NCBI GenBank assembly: GCA_019637295.1
Contig: JAHBVX010000001.1
Coordinates: 533,501-597,500 of the forward strand
DNA: 64,000 nucleotides
Direction of reading: 5' to 3'
Origin: Polyangiaceae bacterium
Lineage (GTDB): Bacteria; Myxococcota_A; Polyangia; Polyangiales; Polyangiaceae
Shown here: positions 17,570 through 25,276 of the stretch, piece after piece
Numbering within the stretch: the first letter of the stretch is position 1
Layout: the number at the start of each line of letters is the position of its first letter
Notes under the pieces: generated by a model
Told to the model about the DNA's origin: nothing
Databases searched by the model: none
What the model saw: the letters and a program-made list of their open reading frames with translations, nothing else
Position numbers and translations under genes: made by a program

Positions 17570-19471
17570 ATGAAACTCAAGCAGGTCCAGGTCGTCTTGT
17601 TCCGAAACATCCTCGACAGTGATGGGATCGAGATCCAGGAGGACATCACCTGCCTTGTCGGGAAGAACGAGTCCGGCAAGACCTCCTGCCTTCAGGCGCT
17701 ACACGCCCTCAACCCCGCCATCGCGAAGCCGTTGGACCTGATGGACTACCCGGCATGGCTGTCGAAGGCCCACAAGCTCGAAGGGAAAGCCCTGGAGGCG
17801 GAGCGGCCTATTCGAGCCACGTTTGAACTCGATGCGAAGGAGCAAGCCGAGGCAGTCACGGTCTTTGGCGAGGCCGCCAGTGCGCTCAAGCTGATCACGG
17901 TGAGTCGAGCCTACGGCGGCACTGTCCTTGTTGACGCCAAGTTCGACGAAGCGAGATGGGTCAGTGACTTCATTGCCGGCCATTGCGAAGACTTGTTCAC
18001 GCAGAAGGGACAACCGAAGAGCGCAAAGGAGCTGGCTGAAGGGCTGCAAACGATCTCCCAAGCTGCACCCGTCGAGGGTGAAGCCGACCGGCGACCGACC
18101 GCCAATCAAGCACGGACACAACTTCAACAAGCGTCGGGCCAGAACTTCGATCCCACGGCGCAGGTGCGGTCGTGGGTGTTGCAGCGGCTCCCGAAGTTCT
18201 TGTACGTGGGCCGCTACCACACGCTCCAAGGGAAGATCGACATCCAGCGCATTGCGAAGACCAAGTACGAGCAACTTGGCGAAGAGGAGCAGATCGCCAA
18301 GGCGCTGCTAGACCTCAGTTCCGTTGATGTTCAGCTCGCTATGGGCAACGAGTACGAACGTAGAAAACGAGAGCTAAATGACACAGCGAACGCCCTCACG
18401 CTTGAGATCCTGGACTACTGGACCCAAAACCAGAATATCCGCGTCGAGATCGACTTCGACCAGGAGAGCATCAACAACCAGGCGATTGTGAAGCACCTGC
18501 ACGTTCGCCTCTACGACAACGAGCACATGGTCTCGTTGCCGTTCGGCGAACGGTCGAGCGGCTTCCAGTGGTTCTTCTCGTTCCTGTGTGCCTTCTCGCG
18601 CTACAGAAGCACCGACGAGCCGATCATCCTCCTTCTCGACGAGCCAGCTCTTGGTCTCCATGCCCGGGCACAAAGTGACTTCCTCCGCTACATCGAGGAG
18701 AAGCTCGCTGACCGTTGCCAAGTCATCTACACGACACACAGCCCGTTCATGGTGCAGCCGAAGCATCTGGAACGAGTCCGCCTGGTCGAGGACAAGGGCC
18801 GCAAGCACGGCTCGAAGATCGCTTCCGACGTGCTGAGCACCGACCGAGACACCCTGTTTCCACTTCAGGGTGCCCTCGGCTACGACCTCGCTCAGAACCT
18901 CTTTGTCGGTCCCTACAACTTGATCGTCGAAGGTACATCCGACTTCACGTACCTCCAGATGCTTAGCGACTACCTGCGTACCGAAGGACGGAAGGCCCTC
19001 GACCTGCGATGCACGATCGTGCCCGTGGGCGGTGCCGGACAAGTCGCCACGTTTGCGGCTTTGCTGGGGAGCCACGTCGATGCCACCGTGCTCATCGACT
19101 CCACCAAGCAGGGGAACCAGCGGCTTGATGCGCTCATCAAGCAGGGCATCTTGAAGCAAAGCAGGGTCATCGGCGTTGGCGAGATAGCGGGACAGACGGA
19201 GGCCGACATCGAGGACCTGTTCACCGTGGCGGAGTACCTGAACCTCTTCAACGAGGCATTCAGCACGAAGTACAAGGCCTCGGACCTCCAGGGCAACGAC
19301 CCCATCGTCCGCCAGCTTGCTCGTGCTCAGGGAGTCGATCGATTCGACCACGGCCGACCAGCCGAAGTGCTCCTGCGGAAGTCCACATCCGTCCTCGGCA
19401 AGCTCTCGAAGCAGACCCTCAACAACTTCGAGAGTCTGTTCGAGCGCATCAACGCCACGCTGCCGAAGTGA
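17570..19471 (+). CDS. OLD-family ATP-dependent nuclease (AAA ATPase with TOPRIM)
   Basis: This 633-residue protein has an N-terminal ABC/SMC-like ATPase with Walker A GKNESGKT at 31-38, a signature region near GERSSGF (326-332), and Walker B LLLDEPALGLHA at 354-365, followed by the H-loop TTHSPF. The C-terminal TOPRIM domain starts near 449, with Glu454 in VEGTSD and Asp510 in LIDSTKQG, and later ADIEDLF. The usual second Asp of the DxD pair is Thr here, which could weaken metal binding. OLD nucleases act in phage exclusion. No UvrD-type partner is adjacent, so this is not Gabija. It is 80 bp after hsdS and 10 bp before the peptidase-like gene. Confidence 0.9.
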   Translation: MKLKQVQVVLFRNILDSDGIEIQEDITCLVGKNESGKTSCLQALHALNPAIAKPLDLMDYPAWLSKAHKLEGKALEAERPIRATFELDAKEQAEAVTVFGEAASALKLITVSRAYGGTVLVDAKFDEARWVSDFIAGHCEDLFTQKGQPKSAKELAEGLQTISQAAPVEGEADRRPTANQARTQLQQASGQNFDPTAQVRSWVLQRLPKFLYVGRYHTLQGKIDIQRIAKTKYEQLGEEEQIAKALLDLSSVDVQLAMGNEYERRKRELNDTANALTLEILDYWTQNQNIRVEIDFDQESINNQAIVKHLHVRLYDNEHMVSLPFGERSSGFQWFFSFLCAFSRYRSTDEPIILLLDEPALGLHARAQSDFLRYIEEKLADRCQVIYTTHSPFMVQPKHLERVRLVEDKGRKHGSKIASDVLSTDRDTLFPLQGALGYDLAQNLFVGPYNLIVEGTSDFTYLQMLSDYLRTEGRKALDLRCTIVPVGGAGQVATFAALLGSHVDATVLIDSTKQGNQRLDALIKQGILKQSRVIGVGEIAGQTEADIEDLFTVAEYLNLFNEAFSTKYKASDLQGNDPIVRQLARAQGVDRFDHGRPAEVLLRKSTSVLGKLSKQTLNNFESLFERINATLPK

Positions 19472-19481
19472 GTCGGACCCA

Positions 19482-19910
19482 GTGCCACTGAACGTGCCAA
19501 ACCAGGCCGATCCCGAGGCAGGCTGCATCCCGGCATGCGCCATCGGCATCTTGGCCTGGAAAGGCCATGCCGCCCCGACGGAGGATGCGCTCCTTCAAGC
19601 GATGTATGGCACTCAGGCAGGCGGCTCGGGCTTCGACCGGCTCAAGGTGGCGCTAGCACCATCCGGAATCCTCGTTCAGGTTGAGCGCCCCCGGAGCCTC
19701 GCCGAACGCATCACAGCACTCTGCTCCGCCGGTCATCCGGTCATGGTGGCCGTGAACGGAGGCGCAGGAGCGCATTGTGTGGTCGTGGAATCGGTCTCCG
19801 GGGGCGACGCCGTGGTCCATGACCCAGACCCTGGTCTGGTGAACCCGCAGACCGTGTCGCTTGCTGCCCTCGCTGGTCGAGCTTGTGGGGACCTAGCGTT
19901 CCTCCCGTAG
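19482..19910 (+). CDS. C39-like (papain-fold) cysteine peptidase homologue
   Basis: This 142-residue protein starts at GTG 19482, 10 bp after the OLD-type nuclease. It resembles the C39 peptidase fold: Cys15 in GCIPACAIGILAWKG, then HPVMVAVNGG, His98 in GAHCVVVES and Asp114 in VVHDPDPG, which is the order and spacing of the Cys-His-Asp triad. There is no signal peptide or transporter domain, so it should act in the cytoplasm. Its position suggests it works with the nuclease, perhaps by processing or activating a partner; this is inference. A second GTG at 19494 is an alternative start. Confidence 0.72.
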   Translation: MPLNVPNQADPEAGCIPACAIGILAWKGHAAPTEDALLQAMYGTQAGGSGFDRLKVALAPSGILVQVERPRSLAERITALCSAGHPVMVAVNGGAGAHCVVVESVSGGDAVVHDPDPGLVNPQTVSLAALAGRACGDLAFLP

Positions 19911-19958
19911 GCAGCCGATCGAGGTTAGGCCCTTCGACCCCTCAGTCGTAGACCCCAG

Positions 19959-20255
19959 GTGCCACGCCTGGACCGCTCAGTTCTTGCCAACGACGAGCAG
20001 CTCCTCGACGCCATCGAAGAGCTGTTGACGGACGATGCGGCTTACAAGGGTCTCCGCAAGAAGCTCCTGAAACGCCAACAGCGGCTCAAGAAGCTCAGCA
20101 CCGACGAGGCTTGGCGTACCTACCTCCGGATCGAGGAAGTGGTGAACGCCAGGGCGGAGCACGTGGTGCTCAGCGTCGTGCGGTGGGCCTTCGAGCAAGG
20201 CGCTTCCTCGGGGAAACCCCCAAGAGGTTCTTCAGGCCGAGGTGAACCTGCTTGA
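19959..20255 (+). CDS. small charged protein of unknown function
   Basis: This 98-residue protein has a GTG start and is mostly predicted helix, with a Leu/Lys-rich stretch (RKKLLKRQQRLKKLS). I do not recognise a family. It follows the peptidase-like gene by 48 bp on the same strand and may be the last gene of the OLD-nuclease unit. Its 3' end overlaps the convergent XRE regulator gene by 86 bp, so one of the two ends may be misjudged. Confidence 0.5.
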   Translation: MPRLDRSVLANDEQLLDAIEELLTDDAAYKGLRKKLLKRQQRLKKLSTDEAWRTYLRIEEVVNARAEHVVLSVVRWAFEQGASSGKPPRGSSGRGEPA

Positions 20256-20592
20256 GTTGCCTGTCATCGAGCCCGTCGAGCAGCGCCAGAACTCGTCGCT
20301 GGCCTGGGCTCACGGCTGGGGTTGGCCTCGGCGCATCGGACAGCAGGTCGGCGACGGACACCCCGAGGGCGGCAGCGATCCCCTCCAGCTTGACCACGGA
20401 CAAGTTCATCCGACCTGCTTCCAGGCGGGAGATGGACTCAGCCGCAACTCCAGCCCGATCCCCGAGATCCTCTTGGGTCAGCCCCAGCTCGACCCGGACA
20501 GCTCGCACACGGGAGCCGAGCGACTTGAGGAGGTTGGACGACTTTGGGGCCACGGCCGGGCGAGCGTCGTCCGAGGCGGGCGTCCTGCCCAT
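20170..20592 (-). CDS. XRE-family transcriptional regulator
   Basis: This 140-residue protein has a lambda-repressor-like HTH: LGSRVRAVRVELGLTQEDLG, then DRAGVAAESISRLEAGRMNLS and LEGIAAALGVSVADLL. The C-terminal tail is basic. Such regulators usually repress their own operon and neighbours. It is divergent from the lipoprotein pair that starts about 70 bp away, and convergent with the small protein gene. It is the most likely local controller of the defence genes on either side. Confidence 0.85.
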   Translation of the reverse strand: MGRTPASDDARPAVAPKSSNLLKSLGSRVRAVRVELGLTQEDLGDRAGVAAESISRLEAGRMNLSVVKLEGIAAALGVSVADLLSDAPRPTPAVSPGQRRVLALLDGLDDRQLKQVHLGLKNLLGVSPRKRLARRPTARR

Positions 20593-20664
20593 GATGCGGC
20601 AGATGGGTTCATGCTCTTGACGTATAAGTCATGCAGGCGTCTGATCCGGTGCTGGGTGGCGGCG

Positions 20665-21963
20665 ATGCGGACTACACTCTTGCTGTTTGGACCTCTCGTT
20701 GGTGGTTGCGCCACGATTGGGTTCTCGGAGCCGGTACATCAAGACCGACCGTTGAAGACCTTCGAGGTCGAGGTCCCGGCGGGTGGCCTCCCGGTGGTGA
20801 AGCTCTCCCAGAAGGGCACGACGCTCGCCGTGCGTGTGGCCGAGGCCTGCAACGTCGAGAAGAAGACCAAGGTCAGCCGAACGACCACCCGGGAGCGGGT
20901 GAACCAACAGCCCGGGAAGGACTGGGCCGTCGGCGGAACGGGGATCGTCCTGGCCGGCGTCGGTGCGGGCGTCATCGTCGATGCGCAATCCAACGTTTAC
21001 TCGAACGACACTACGAGCAGACAGTACAACAAGGTCGGGCCCACGAACGCCACGCTGATTGGGGCAGGACTCGCTGCTGGTGGCTTGGCGCTGGTCGCCG
21101 TTGCCGTTGCTGACGGGATTCGAGCCTCGGGCGAAGAAGTCGAGACCGGCGAGGTTGATCTCGACGGTGAGGTCATCAAGAAGCGTGTCCGTTGTTCGGA
21201 TCGACCTGCCGCTGACCGCCCGATCAAGTTGAGGGTCAGCCGGTACGCTGGGATGGGCCGTGTTGGGGCGCCTGGGACCAACGAAGAGATGTTCGACCTC
21301 GGCCGCACCGACGGCGACGGCCTCCTCAAGGTCAAGCTGGAGGTGGCGCTCAGCGGAATGGAGCCCACGTTCGTGGAGGGCCCCGGCGTCTTGCTCCTCG
21401 ATGACAATGAGGTGGGGCAAGTCGATCTCGCTCCCGTAGTCGGCCACAAGGAGCAGCAGGCGTGGGAGCTGCTTGATCGCCGGAGCTGCTCGGAGCCCAC
21501 ATCATCCCGGTCGTGCGAGGACGTTACTCGCTTCCTGCAAGAGCACCGGCACGGGAACCATGCGGCCGAGGCCCAACAACTCCTCGATCAGGCCCGGCCG
21601 AAGCTCGATGCCTTCCGTGACGACGAGATGTGGGCCAAGAGCGAGAGCGAGGCTTGCGCCAAGGCGCCCAAGCTCGACGACGTGAACGAGATCGCTCGGG
21701 CGTGCGCCAAGGTGAAGACCTACGTCAACTTCGTCGCCAAAGGTCGTCGAGCGGCCGAAGCCCAGAAGCTCCTGAAGGCCGCCGATGCTCGTGTCGAGCG
21801 GCTCAAACGGGATGCTGAGAAAGAAGCGGAAGCCGAGGCCAAGGCCGAGCGGGCGAAGGAACTCAAGCAGTGCAAGGCGCAGTGCAAGATGATCTGCTCC
21901 AACTGGCGCTTCAAGTTCGACGCTTGCTACTCCGGTTGCGTACAGAAGGACTGCGAGCAATGA
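20665..21963 (+). CDS. lipoprotein with two hydrophobic Gly-rich segments and Cys-rich C-terminus
   Basis: This 432-residue protein begins with a lipoprotein signal (TLLLFGPLVGGC). Two glycine-rich hydrophobic stretches follow (GGTGIVLAGVGAGVIV and ATLIGAGLAAGGLALVAVAV), of the kind seen in membrane hairpins. The second half is charged and helical (EAEAEAKAERAKELKQ) and ends in a cluster of Cys residues (CKAQCKMIC and CYSGCVQKDC). I do not recognise a family. Its stop overlaps the start of the next lipoprotein gene (ATGA), so the two are cotranslated. The ATG at 20665 is chosen to give a complete signal peptide. Confidence 0.75.
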   Translation: MRTTLLLFGPLVGGCATIGFSEPVHQDRPLKTFEVEVPAGGLPVVKLSQKGTTLAVRVAEACNVEKKTKVSRTTTRERVNQQPGKDWAVGGTGIVLAGVGAGVIVDAQSNVYSNDTTSRQYNKVGPTNATLIGAGLAAGGLALVAVAVADGIRASGEEVETGEVDLDGEVIKKRVRCSDRPAADRPIKLRVSRYAGMGRVGAPGTNEEMFDLGRTDGDGLLKVKLEVALSGMEPTFVEGPGVLLLDDNEVGQVDLAPVVGHKEQQAWELLDRRSCSEPTSSRSCEDVTRFLQEHRHGNHAAEAQQLLDQARPKLDAFRDDEMWAKSESEACAKAPKLDDVNEIARACAKVKTYVNFVAKGRRAAEAQKLLKAADARVERLKRDAEKEAEAEAKAERAKELKQCKAQCKMICSNWRFKFDACYSGCVQKDCEQ

Positions 21964-23120
21964 GGACCCTGGGGCTCGTTCTTGTCATCGCTTGCATCGC
22001 CTTCACTGGAGCGTGTTCGACGCTGAACCGGGAGGGCCCGGATGTTACGTGCGCTGACCTCAACGACGGAGCCGTGAACGCCTGCCAGGAGGGCATCATC
22101 GCCACTTGCAGGAACGGCACCGTGAGCTGGAAGGTCTGCGAGGACAAGGACACTTGCGAGGCCACCTGGCAGCAGCCCGGTGGGTTCCGATGCAACGAGA
22201 CGGACCCTGCGCCGTCCGGTTCTGGTGGGACCGGAAGTGGCGGTACGGGTGGGACTGGGGCGGGCGGCACCGGCGGGTGCGACTCGTCCGGCGCCTGTGT
22301 GGTGGCCACGTCGTCTTCCACCATCACGGCCCTTTCATTGGCGGACGGGAAGGCCTACTTCGCCTGCCCCGACTTGCAGTCAGTTGACGTGGCCGGTGGC
22401 TTTCCGAAGCCCCTCATCTCTGGAAGCTGCTCACAGGAAGTCCACGTCGATGGCGGAATCGTGTTCTCCGTCGGGAATGGTGGCACATCGATCCGACTCA
22501 TCCCGGTGGGTGGAGGGGTCGAAGAGAGCTTGCCGACGGGGAGCGTGGCTGGATTCACGGTTGCGGCCGGAAACGTCTACTACGTAGGCAACGCCGGGAC
22601 CCTCAACTCGGTTCTGGTGACGGGTAGCCAGATCAAGCAGCTCTCCACTGGGGGCGTGGCGGCACCCGAGTCGAGGCGGCTCCACTACCGGAACGGCAAC
22701 CTCTACTGGGTGAACGCCAACCAGCTCTTCAGGTTCGACACGGGGGGGCCGATCCCGTCAGCGCCCAACGTGTTGTCCCTCGGTTCGGTGGGGGCTCACG
22801 ACTTGGCCATGGACGGGACCAAGGCCTTCGTCTCCGACCAGAGCAATTCGGCGATCGTCTCATTGGAAACATCCGGAGCTGCGAGTCAGGCCACGTTGGC
22901 TGCCGGGCAGAACGGGCCCACGGCCATCGCCGTGGACGACACCCACGTCTACTGGCACGTTGCCACGCCACCAGAGGTCCGAAGGGTGCCGAAGAGCGGC
23001 GGACCGGTGGAGACCGTCGTCCAGGTAAAGACCAGCTTCGTCAAGGACCTGCTCGTAGACGGGACCCATGTGTACTGGGCCGACTTCGAGACCGTTTGGC
23101 GGGCGCCGAGGTCACCGTGA
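21960..23120 (+). CDS. lipoprotein with beta-propeller-like repeats
   Basis: This 386-residue protein has a lipoprotein signal (IACIAFTGAC), an N-terminal Cys-containing domain (residues about 25-80), a Gly/Ser/Thr linker of GSGGTGG type, and then a domain of repeated short beta units with a recurring pattern of Tyr/Val strands such as KAYFACPD, NVYYVGNAG, NLYWVNANQ and HVYWHVATP. These resemble DUF5050/YVTN-like propeller blades. The family is common as surface lipoproteins in myxobacteria. It overlaps the preceding lipoprotein gene by 4 bp. The function is unknown. Confidence 0.8.
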   Translation: MRTLGLVLVIACIAFTGACSTLNREGPDVTCADLNDGAVNACQEGIIATCRNGTVSWKVCEDKDTCEATWQQPGGFRCNETDPAPSGSGGTGSGGTGGTGAGGTGGCDSSGACVVATSSSTITALSLADGKAYFACPDLQSVDVAGGFPKPLISGSCSQEVHVDGGIVFSVGNGGTSIRLIPVGGGVEESLPTGSVAGFTVAAGNVYYVGNAGTLNSVLVTGSQIKQLSTGGVAAPESRRLHYRNGNLYWVNANQLFRFDTGGPIPSAPNVLSLGSVGAHDLAMDGTKAFVSDQSNSAIVSLETSGAASQATLAAGQNGPTAIAVDDTHVYWHVATPPEVRRVPKSGGPVETVVQVKTSFVKDLLVDGTHVYWADFETVWRAPRSP

Positions 23121-23343
23121 GGATGCCCATGTCGATGACGAAGCCCGGGCCAAATTGGCCCTAGAAGATTTTCCGGCACCAGATTTCGGAAGGCGCACGC
23201 TCTCTGAGTGGGTCCCATCCTGATGCCCCGCCGGGGGCCCACAAGTTGGCGCTTGGAACCACGGAGCACCATGCGCCACGTAAGGCGACCGTTCAGCACG
23301 GTTTCCTCCGTCCAAAAAGGATAGTCGAGCGGATTTGGGGCGC

Positions 23344-23670
23344 TCATCGTGAACGTGATGTTCGCACCTGTGGCGTCGTGCAACCGAGAGCCACCGCCCC
23401 GCCGCCGCTCCGGTCCACCACCAGCACAGGCACCCACGGTCTCGCCAGCATGAAGGACGCTGCCCACGAACCAGCTCGCATGACTTCAACGATGGCATCG
23501 GCACCGGCGAGCACGCCAACCGAAACGTGGTCGAGCTGCTCCTCGATGACGATCAGGACCTCGATCCCCTTGACGAACTGCGCTTCGACAATAAGCCGTT
23601 CAAGGCCATGGAGCCGGGCTTCAACGAGCCGACGATGACGACCCCTAAGATGGGGCACGACGACCAGCAT
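23344..23670 (-). CDS. hypothetical protein coupled to the upstream small gene
   Basis: This 108-residue frame begins with ATG at 23670 overlapping the stop of the preceding gene as TGATG, which favours a real gene. It shows hydrophobic strand and helix sequence (LIVEAQFVKGIEVLIVIEEQ, ADAIVEVMRAGSW) but no recognised domain. The C-terminus is Arg/Ser-rich. A plus-strand frame across the same bases also reads plausibly, so strand choice rests mainly on the overlap. Confidence 0.42.
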   Translation of the reverse strand: MLVVVPHLRGRHRRLVEARLHGLERLIVEAQFVKGIEVLIVIEEQLDHVSVGVLAGADAIVEVMRAGSWAASFMLARPWVPVLVVDRSGGGAVALGCTTPQVRTSRSR

Positions 23671-24167
23671 CAGCAGCCCCAGAGCAGCTCGGCGAGGTCG
23701 AGGCGCTGTTGCTCGTCGTCAGGGAGTCGAGCCCCGAGCACCAGCTCGGCCGTGATCGGATCGACGGAGATGTCCTGGTTGCCCTCGATGGACGTCATGA
23801 AGTCCTCGTGGGGGACGACGACGCCGAGCCAATTGGGCGTGTCGGAGTACATGCTGACCAGCACGTCGCCGTCGCCTTCGACGTACTCGGCTCGAAGCCA
23901 GCCGCTCGGGATCATCACCTTGGTGATCCACGTTCGCTCGACCAAGTGCCGATGACGGCGAACCCACATTTTGAGGGTCAACAGAGCGTCTTCCGGGGGT
24001 GTCGGGTCCTGGGGTGACCACGTTCGAACACCGCTGGTTTCGAGCCAGATCACGTGCCGCCGATCGACGGTCGAGATGTGAAGCCTCGGCGGTGGATCGT
24101 CCAAGAAGCACCAGCTCAGGCCGTGCGATGTGAACAGGATGGGGCCTGCGGGATCGTTGGGGTCCAC
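23670..24167 (-). CDS. hypothetical protein downstream of the internal recombinase
   Basis: This 165-residue protein starts at GTG 24167 (VDPNDPAGPILF). It contains YVEGDGDVLVSMYSDTPNW and ELVLGARLPDDEQQRLDLAELLWG, with host-like codon use. I do not recognise a family. It lies 43 bp downstream of the recombinase on the same strand and is coupled to the next gene. Confidence 0.6.
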   Translation of the reverse strand: MDPNDPAGPILFTSHGLSWCFLDDPPPRLHISTVDRRHVIWLETSGVRTWSPQDPTPPEDALLTLKMWVRRHRHLVERTWITKVMIPSGWLRAEYVEGDGDVLVSMYSDTPNWLGVVVPHEDFMTSIEGNQDISVDPITAELVLGARLPDDEQQRLDLAELLWGC

Positions 24168-24210
24168 CGTGGCTCTACGACTGAGCCATGGCCAAGATGA
24201 ACCCCTAGCT

Positions 24211-25182
24211 TCAGAGCCCGATTCGCCTAGTGGACTCCGCCGCGAACATCTCGCCCTCATGGATGTAGCCCCGCAGGACGGCCATCGACTTGTGCCTTGT
24301 CGTGCGAGCGATCTCACGCTCTGAGAGACCTGCCCGAGCTGCTGCCGTGGCGAACCCAGCACGAAGCGAGTGTCCCCCGAGCTTCTTGGGGTCAAGGCCG
24401 ACTCGATCCCCTAAGTTCTGAATGATGCGAGCTACAGCCCGAGGTCGAAGTCTTCCCCGCCGGATCTTCCCGTGTCGGTCGATGGCCCGGAACAGCGGCC
24501 CATTCGTGAGGCCCGTTGCAGCAAGCCACTTGCGCAGGGCTACGACTGGGCACGTTTCTGGAGAAGACCCGTACCCAACCCCAACTCGATGCCCGGTTCC
24601 CTCCTGGTCGGTCTTTGACCTTCGAACGTTGACGATGAGGCCGTCTGGGTGGAATTCGATGTCGCCAACGTCGAGGCCCACGACTTCGCTGCGCCGCAAC
24701 GCCGCTCCGTACGTGAGCAGCAGCATGGCCGCATCCCTTCGTCCCTGGAGGTCGTCTCCGAGGGTGCTGAGCACGCTCTTGAGGTCGAGCACAGAGAGCG
24801 GCTTCTTCTTCGTGCGGGCCTTGCCGTGGGTCCGCCGAACGCCCTTCAGGACGGCAACGACGCGAGGGTCCTTCGTGGGGGAGTCGAGCCCGGCAAGTCG
24901 ATGGGCCTCAGCGATGGACACGATCCGCAACTCCAACGTCGCCACCTTCAAGCGCCCGGCTTCGTCCGCCAAGTAGGTGGCGACCGTCGTGGGATCAGCA
25001 GGCAGGGCCGCCACGCCCCGAGTTCGGCACCAGCGCACGAAGCCCCGCCATGCGTAGCCGTAGGTGACGACGGTACTCGTGGCCTTGCTGACCCTCGCGT
25101 AGTCGGCGGCACGGTCCACCAGCTCGGTGGAGAGCGAGGTGCCTTCGTGACCGAGGATCGGTTCGAGCGCCAGGGTGGTCAT
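24211..25182 (-). CDS. tyrosine recombinase (XerC/D-like), internal to the island
   Basis: This 323-residue protein has a SAM-like core-binding N-terminal domain (about 15-120, with YGYAWRGFVRWC) and a catalytic domain. The tetrad is visible: Arg in LRRSEVVGLDVGDI, HSLRAGFATAAARAG (H-x-x-R), TRHKS in place of the commoner GH, and the nucleophile in LRGYIHEG. It is about half as divergent in layout from XerC/D as the larger integrase at the island end. It may move a smaller unit nested in the island. A 25-bp hairpin lies 14 bp upstream of its start. Confidence 0.9.
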   Translation of the reverse strand: MTTLALEPILGHEGTSLSTELVDRAADYARVSKATSTVVTYGYAWRGFVRWCRTRGVAALPADPTTVATYLADEAGRLKVATLELRIVSIAEAHRLAGLDSPTKDPRVVAVLKGVRRTHGKARTKKKPLSVLDLKSVLSTLGDDLQGRRDAAMLLLTYGAALRRSEVVGLDVGDIEFHPDGLIVNVRRSKTDQEGTGHRVGVGYGSSPETCPVVALRKWLAATGLTNGPLFRAIDRHGKIRRGRLRPRAVARIIQNLGDRVGLDPKKLGGHSLRAGFATAAARAGLSEREIARTTRHKSMAVLRGYIHEGEMFAAESTRRIGL

Positions 25183-25195
25183 CTTAGGGGTCAGG

Positions 25196-25220
25196 GGCCC
25201 AAAACACTCAGTTTTGGGCC
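25196..25220. repeat. perfect 10-bp inverted repeat between divergent recombinase and kinase genes
   Basis: The arms GGCCCAAAAC and GTTTTGGGCC flank the loop ACTCA. Both flanking genes start here, facing away, so a terminator role is unlikely. It could be an operator or a recombination site of the adjacent recombinase. Confidence 0.8.
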
Positions 25221-25276
25221 ACCAGGGTCCCTACGAATGGAGGGCGAGTTGCCTTAACCTCGAACGGCCCTGAGCC

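Noticed and set aside
17570-19910. Gabija system
   Set aside because: The nuclease is OLD-like, but the following gene has no helicase motifs, so the UvrD-like GajB is absent.
25196-25220. Transcription terminator
   Set aside because: Both flanking genes start here and face away from the site, so no transcript would end at it; there is also no T tract.
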